Source: CAZFVY01 sp964522665 (GTDB lineage: Bacteria > Verrucomicrobiota > Verrucomicrobiia > Limisphaerales > CAZFVY01). From it: a stretch of DNA of 18,721 nt. The stretch covers positions 1 to 18,721 of the forward strand of contig CAZFVY010000129.1 in NCBI GenBank assembly GCA_964522665.1, in the 5' to 3' direction. Below are positions 15,504 through 18,721 of this stretch, piece after piece (the stretch's first letter is position 1; the number at the start of each line of letters is the position of its first letter). The position numbers and the translations under genes are program-made. Under the pieces are notes generated by a model. That model had not been told where the DNA came from and did no database searches. It saw nothing but the letters and a program-made list of their open reading frames with translations.

Positions 15504-16415
15504 TCAGGACGCCCATTTACGACGGCAGCGGCTCGCGCTCGGAGTGAAACGGCGCGCAGCGCAAGCCACGGCGGCAAGACTAATGACCAGGAGGTTTAGA
15601 GTAACGGGGTTAAACGGCAGCCCAATCATTCGCGGAGAGAAGAGACCGACTCCGATCAGGGCGGTAAACATGAGCCCAATGGTCACAACCATTGGGAGGA
15701 GTGAACGCCACGCCAGCAGCACCCATAAAGCCAGGGCAATTTCCACCATCCCGGCGATCGAGACGCCAAGCCTCGCCGTAATCGCGCTTGCTCCCGCGTC
15801 CGTTAGCATGATCGCTTCATCGGGATGGCGGAACAGGAGTTTCGGCACGAGTCCATGCCAGAACCAAACAAACGCGACCGCGGTCCGAGCCAGAAAGTAA
15901 GCCGCCGCAGATCGGAGCGCCGCGTCCGCTGGGAGGCCGCTTTCGACCCAGAGCCTGAGTCGATCGAAGCTCCACGCGGTCGCCCAGCCCATCACGGGGC
16001 GGAAGACAAAGCGATCTCCCAATTCGCCCAGTACGCCGAAGCGGACGCGGTAATCGTAAAGAGTCAGGAATCGCACCCCGCCGGAAACCGGGATGTACTT
16101 CCAATAACCTGAGCCCTCACTGATCAGGGATTTACGATCGTCCGACCAAAACTTGAGACTGCTTGCGCGTTCGCCCGAGTCGCCTGTTCGAGAGCCGATC
16201 GATTCTCCGCGCCCCTCGATTTTGAGACCGGCGCCGATGCGCGTCGCGTAAAGAAACTGCTGTGGCTCATCGAAACCGGGCCTTGGCAAATAACGGATCT
16301 CCGTGAACCGCAAATCCCATCGTGCATGCAACTCAGGCGTTTGCGTAAGACGCCAAATCTCGTCGAGCGATCCTTTTATCGTAATCTCGACATAAATGGG
16401 TTTGGCCGGTTTCAC
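15504..16415 (-). CDS. Fusion of an SRPBCC (START-like) domain with a DoxX-like four-helix membrane domain
   Basis: The 303-residue product has two parts. Residues 1-155 resemble SRPBCC ligand-binding domains: YVEITIKGSLDEIWRLTQ opens it, with HARWDLRF and a beta-rich middle, and a final helix near WATAWSFDRLRLW. Residues about 170-290 contain four predicted membrane segments (about 172-192, 217-237, 240-258, 270-288), with the DoxX_3-type signature WFWHGLVPKLLFRHPDE (184-200). The start is GTG at 16415; an in-frame TAA four codons upstream leaves no earlier choice. The SRPBCC part likely sits on the cytoplasmic face and may deliver or sense a hydrophobic molecule (inference). Stop and the next gene's ATG are one base apart, so this and the DUF4166 protein are probably made together. 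Confidence 0.8.
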   Translation of the reverse strand: MKPAKPIYVEITIKGSLDEIWRLTQTPELHARWDLRFTEIRYLPRPGFDEPQQFLYATRIGAGLKIEGRGESIGSRTGDSGERASSLKFWSDDRKSLISEGSGYWKYIPVSGGVRFLTLYDYRVRFGVLGELGDRFVFRPVMGWATAWSFDRLRLWVESGLPADAALRSAAAYFLARTAVAFVWFWHGLVPKLLFRHPDEAIMLTDAGASAITARLGVSIAGMVEIALALWVLLAWRSLLPMVVTIGLMFTALIGVGLFSPRMIGLPFNPVTLNLLVISLAAVACAARRFTPSASRCRRKWAS

Positions 16416-16424
16416 AGCAGAGCA

Positions 16425-16800
16425 TTATTCGCGGTCACGATGATGCTCGGAGATCGCGCGCCCGCAAAGAGTATTAACCGTTTGCCGGGATCGAGCGATG
16501 TCGCTGAATGAGAAGATAATGACGCCGGGTGAGGCATTTCGAATCACTGGCATCGCTTCGTTTGGGACGCCCGGCTCTCCGCGCCCTCGAGTCAATGTAG
16601 TCAGTATGGACTTGCCTGCCGAACTCAACTGCGGAAACAGTTCGATTCCTTCCGCTGTCGCCAACGCTTTAAGCGTCTCATCAAACGTTAGAATCCGCGT
16701 GGCGCCCGACAACTAGGCTCGTGGACTCGCGCGCTTGCTGCTCCGCTTCCGGAGATTCGAAATAAAGCGCCTCCAGCCAGTTCGTGTCCGCAAAATTCAT
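16425..16800 (-). pseudogene. Remnant of a VapC-type PIN-domain toxin gene (internal deletion and frame loss)
   Basis: ATG at 16800 overlaps the antitoxin stop (ATGA), as in intact vapBC operons, and opens MNFADTNWLEALYF, a clear PIN start with the catalytic Asp5. After about residue 27 (EQQAREST) similarity ends and this frame stops with TGA at 16683-16681 (39 residues). In the next frame, directly after a TAG at 16715-16713, the C-terminus of a PIN domain appears: LSGATRILTFDETLKALA, including the last acidic site. It continues through GIELFPQLSS to about 16587, and then, with no stop, on to 16425. About 80 central residues, which should hold the other conserved Glu and Asp, are missing and the two halves are one base out of frame. 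An active nuclease cannot be made from it. The family assignment rests on the two matching ends. Confidence 0.8.
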
Positions 16801-16997
16801 CGACCCGCTTTTCTCACTTCATCCGCCGTGCAGCGGAACTTCCGCCGCGGACGCCGGAAATGTGCGTCCCAATCCGGAGCCGGCTCATCCAAGGCATGGT
16901 CGATCAGCCCGTTCAACCACCGATTAAGGTTGCCTCCCGCCTTTTTCAGCAACTCGGATTTTGGCCTTCTCAGGCGAATGGTCACCGTTTCTGACAT
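16797..16997 (-). CDS. VapB-type ribbon-helix-helix antitoxin, toxin partner broken
   Basis: The 66-residue product starts SETVTIRLRR, the beta-strand pattern of a ribbon-helix-helix DNA-binding domain, followed by two helices (KSELLKKAGG, then LNRWLNGLIDHAL). A C-terminal tail rich in Trp, Arg and charged residues (PDWDAHFRRPRRKF, then ADEVRKAGR) is the part that usually wraps the toxin. ATG at 16997 is chosen: an in-frame extension to a TTG at 17072 exists, but RHH proteins begin at this strand, and a promoter-operator candidate lies just upstream. Its TGA overlaps the vapC ATG by four bases. The frame is intact, with no stop or frameshift, though the cognate toxin is not. It may survive as a repressor, as an antidote to a related toxin elsewhere, or be on its way to loss. 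Confidence 0.8.
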   Translation of the reverse strand: MSETVTIRLRRPKSELLKKAGGNLNRWLNGLIDHALDEPAPDWDAHFRRPRRKFRCTADEVRKAGR

Positions 16998-17003
16998 ACA
17001 GGC

Positions 17004-17033
17004 AGTGTACCACACTCGTGCCTCGCCCGGCAA
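17004..17033 (-). promoter_or_regulatory. Candidate promoter with overlapping operator palindrome for vapB
   Basis: Read on the minus strand, TTGCCG (17033-17028) and TACACT (17009-17004) are 18 bases apart, each 4 of 6 to sigma-70 consensus. The -10 element is inside a palindrome AGTGT-GGT-ACACT (17016-17004), the size and place expected for an operator bound by the RHH antitoxin for autorepression. Only six bases separate TACACT from the vapB ATG, so transcription would begin at or next to the start codon (leaderless mRNA). Confidence 0.4.
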
Positions 17034-17150
17034 GTTCAACCTGAACTCTGGGCGCCCGTTGATCTCAGCCAAGCAGGCTCCCGCTTCACTCGAATCCGCG
17101 GTGCGGTCGTAACCTGCCGGGCCGTCTGCGGGGACAATTGCTGGAAATCC

Positions 17151-18721
17151 CTATTCTTGACGAAGCGCCACCATGGGATCCACCTTGGCCGCCCGCCAGG
17201 CCGGCAGCCAGCAAGCGATGGTAGCGGCGACGCCCAACGTGACGCAGACTAGGGCAAACGTGAGCGGGTCGCTGGTGTTCGTCTGGAAAAGCAGGCGCTG
17301 CAGCGCCCGCGTGAGCGCGAAAGCTCCACCGATGCCAAGGGCAAGCCCCAACAGCACCAGGCGGAATCCCTGCCCGAGGGCCAGTTGAATGACTTCATAG
17401 CGCTGGGCGCCCAAGGCCATCCGAATGCCAATCTCTTGCCTCCGTTGGGCGACCGAGTACGAGATGACGCCGTAAATCCCGATCGCCGTCATAAACAACG
17501 CCACGAGGGCAAACACGCCCACGAGCAGCAGCGTAAACCGGCGTTGGGCGACTGAGCTGGAGATCAATTGGCGCATCGTGGCGATCTGATAAACTGGCAG
17601 GCCGGCGTCAACGGCGCGGATTTCCTGGCGCACGGCGGCGGTCAAGCCGGTCGGGTCAACCGCGGTGCGAATGACGAGCGTCATGTCAGAGCCAATCCAC
17701 TGCGCGTGCGGCACATAAGCCTGCATCCCCGGCCGGTCATCCAGCCCCTGCTGGCAAACGTCGCTGACGATTCCGACAATCGTTCGCAAGGCATCCTTCG
17801 GCCCGCCCAGCCGGATTCGCTTTCCGATCGGGTCTTCATTTGGCCAATTGCGTTCCGCCGCCGTTTTGCCGATCAACGCGACCAGCGGCGCGTTGGCGTT
17901 GTCCTGCTCGTTGAATTGCCGGCCGCGCAGCAACGGGATGCCCATCGCGCGCAAGTAATCCGGACTGACGCCGTAACGTCGCGCCGAAGGCGCTTCCGGC
18001 GGATTCGCCAGCGGCTTCTCTTCGATGAAAAAACCGCAGTTATCATAATTGGCGCTGAACGGCAGCACGCTGACAATGCCGGCGGCTTCGACGCCCGGCA
18101 GCGTGTGAACGCGGTCAAGAACGTTGCGATAAAACGCGGCGATTTGTCCGTCCTGCCGGTATCTTTCGCCGCTCGCCGGAACCGTCATCGTCAACAGGTT
18201 CCGCGGTTCAAATCCGGGCGGCACGCTTAGAATCCGCTCGAAGCTTCGGATCAGCAGTCCCGCGCCGACCATCAACACCACTGACAACGCGATCTCCGTG
18301 ACGACCAGGAACCCGCGCAAACGATTTTGCCTTGCGCTCGGTGAACTTTTGCCGCTCTCTTTCAACGCGAGTTGAACGTCGGACTTCGACGCCTGAAGCG
18401 CCGGAAACAATCCGAACAGGACGCCGGTTAAAATCGAGACCAGCAACGTGAAGCCGAGCACGCTCCCGTCGGTCTTCGCATCCTGCAATTTCAGCATCGT
18501 CACCGGGCTGAGTCTGACCAGCAGATGCGTCCCTCCCATCGCCAGCAATAATCCCAATCCAGCGCCCAGCGACGACAGCGCCAGACTTTCGGTCAGCAAC
18601 TGCCTCACGATACGCCAGGGACGAGCGCCGAGCGCCAGCCGCAGCGCAATCTCCCGCTCGCGTTGAGTGGAGCGCGCCAGCAGCAGATTGGCCACGTTCG
18701 CGCAGGCGATCAGCAGGACGA
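17151..18721 (-). CDS. ADOP/MacB-type ABC transporter permease, 5' part outside the window
   Basis: 522 C-terminal residues are visible and the frame runs off the right edge. The fragment opens VLLIACANVANLLLARSTQREREIALRLALGARPWRIVRQLL, the first FtsX-type core, continued by membrane segments LGLLLAMGG and LLVSILTGVLFGLFPAL. Then comes RGFLVVTEIALSVVLMVGAGLL, the hallmark of the duplicated permeases common in Acidobacteria and Verrucomicrobia. A periplasmic MacB-PCD-like domain follows (about 190-390 in the fragment). The second FtsX core carries VFALVALFMTAIGIYGVISYSVAQRRQEIGIRMALGA, a further helix and the end WRAAKVDPMVALRQE with TAG. It is expected to work with a separate ATPase, which is not in the window; exported substrates of such systems are mostly unknown. 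Whole family members have about 800-900 residues, so roughly the first third is missing here. No defect is visible in the part seen. Confidence 0.93.
   Translation of the reverse strand, partial: VLLIACANVANLLLARSTQREREIALRLALGARPWRIVRQLLTESLALSSLGAGLGLLLAMGGTHLLVRLSPVTMLKLQDAKTDGSVLGFTLLVSILTGVLFGLFPALQASKSDVQLALKESGKSSPSARQNRLRGFLVVTEIALSVVLMVGAGLLIRSFERILSVPPGFEPRNLLTMTVPASGERYRQDGQIAAFYRNVLDRVHTLPGVEAAGIVSVLPFSANYDNCGFFIEEKPLANPPEAPSARRYGVSPDYLRAMGIPLLRGRQFNEQDNANAPLVALIGKTAAERNWPNEDPIGKRIRLGGPKDALRTIVGIVSDVCQQGLDDRPGMQAYVPHAQWIGSDMTLVIRTAVDPTGLTAAVRQEIRAVDAGLPVYQIATMRQLISSSVAQRRFTLLLVGVFALVALFMTAIGIYGVISYSVAQRRQEIGIRMALGAQRYEVIQLALGQGFRLVLLGLALGIGGAFALTRALQRLLFQTNTSDPLTFALVCVTLGVAATIACWLPAWRAAKVDPMVALRQE

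Noticed and set aside
16498..16716. A 72-codon + strand frame across the vapC remnant
   Set aside because: It is antisense to sequence that matches the PIN C-terminus and shows no domain of its own.
16998..17072. Extension of the antitoxin to a TTG at 17072
   Set aside because: The added residues do not fit an RHH N-terminus, and the extension covers the palindrome and promoter candidate.
1..18721. CRISPR array, tRNA/rRNA, insertion sequence, prophage or attachment site
   Set aside because: I looked for regular repeats, cloverleaf-like segments, transposase or integrase motifs and flanking direct repeats, and saw none that I could support.

Overview
The window reads as a GC-rich chromosomal segment from a member of the Planctomycetota-Verrucomicrobiota group, most likely a soil or freshwater Verrucomicrobiota (inference). 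The main evidence is the set of Planctomycetes/Verrucomicrobia-type secreted cytochrome proteins (PSCyt1-DUF1549-DUF1553, DUF1501, and DUF1587/1595/1592/1588/1585), together with an ADOP-type permease. Weak Shine-Dalgarno signals and some GTG starts fit this. I see no tRNA, rRNA, CRISPR array, insertion sequence, prophage or plasmid genes.

Layout. 1-1641 (+) is the 3' part of the ribosome-associated GTPase gene typA/bipA. 1879-2667 (+) is a secreted protein with a coiled coil and a C-terminal OB-fold-like domain. 2668-2959 is a hairpin-rich spacer between convergent genes. 2960-5860 (-) is ileS. From 6079 to 14804 (+) run five genes with gaps of 34-93 bp: a secreted beta-propeller, a PSCyt1/DUF1549/DUF1553 cytochrome protein, a DUF1501 protein, an SDR oxidoreductase and a DUF1592-type cytochrome protein. 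From 14828 leftwards-transcribed genes follow: a DUF4166 protein and, one base upstream of it, an SRPBCC-DoxX-like membrane protein. Next come the remains of a VapBC toxin-antitoxin pair (16425-16997) and the C-terminal half of an ADOP/MacB-type ABC permease running off the right edge.

How the genes may work together. The 6079-14804 block looks like one transcription unit for an envelope redox system: four of five products carry export signals, and two carry CxxCH haem-binding motifs. The single cytoplasmic enzyme is an SDR whose Ser-Tyr-Lys triad is intact but whose usual catalytic-tetrad Asn and NNAG motif look altered. The substrate cannot be read from the sequence. DUF4166 and SRPBCC-DoxX genes are almost certainly co-translated and may act on a shared hydrophobic ligand or membrane process (inference).

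Most notable for a second look are: the broken VapC (start and end preserved, catalytic middle deleted, frame lost) next to an intact VapB with a palindromic operator candidate; the hairpin array at 2675-2954; and the five-gene cytochrome cluster with its unusual SDR. I did not find a clearly new defence or mobile system.
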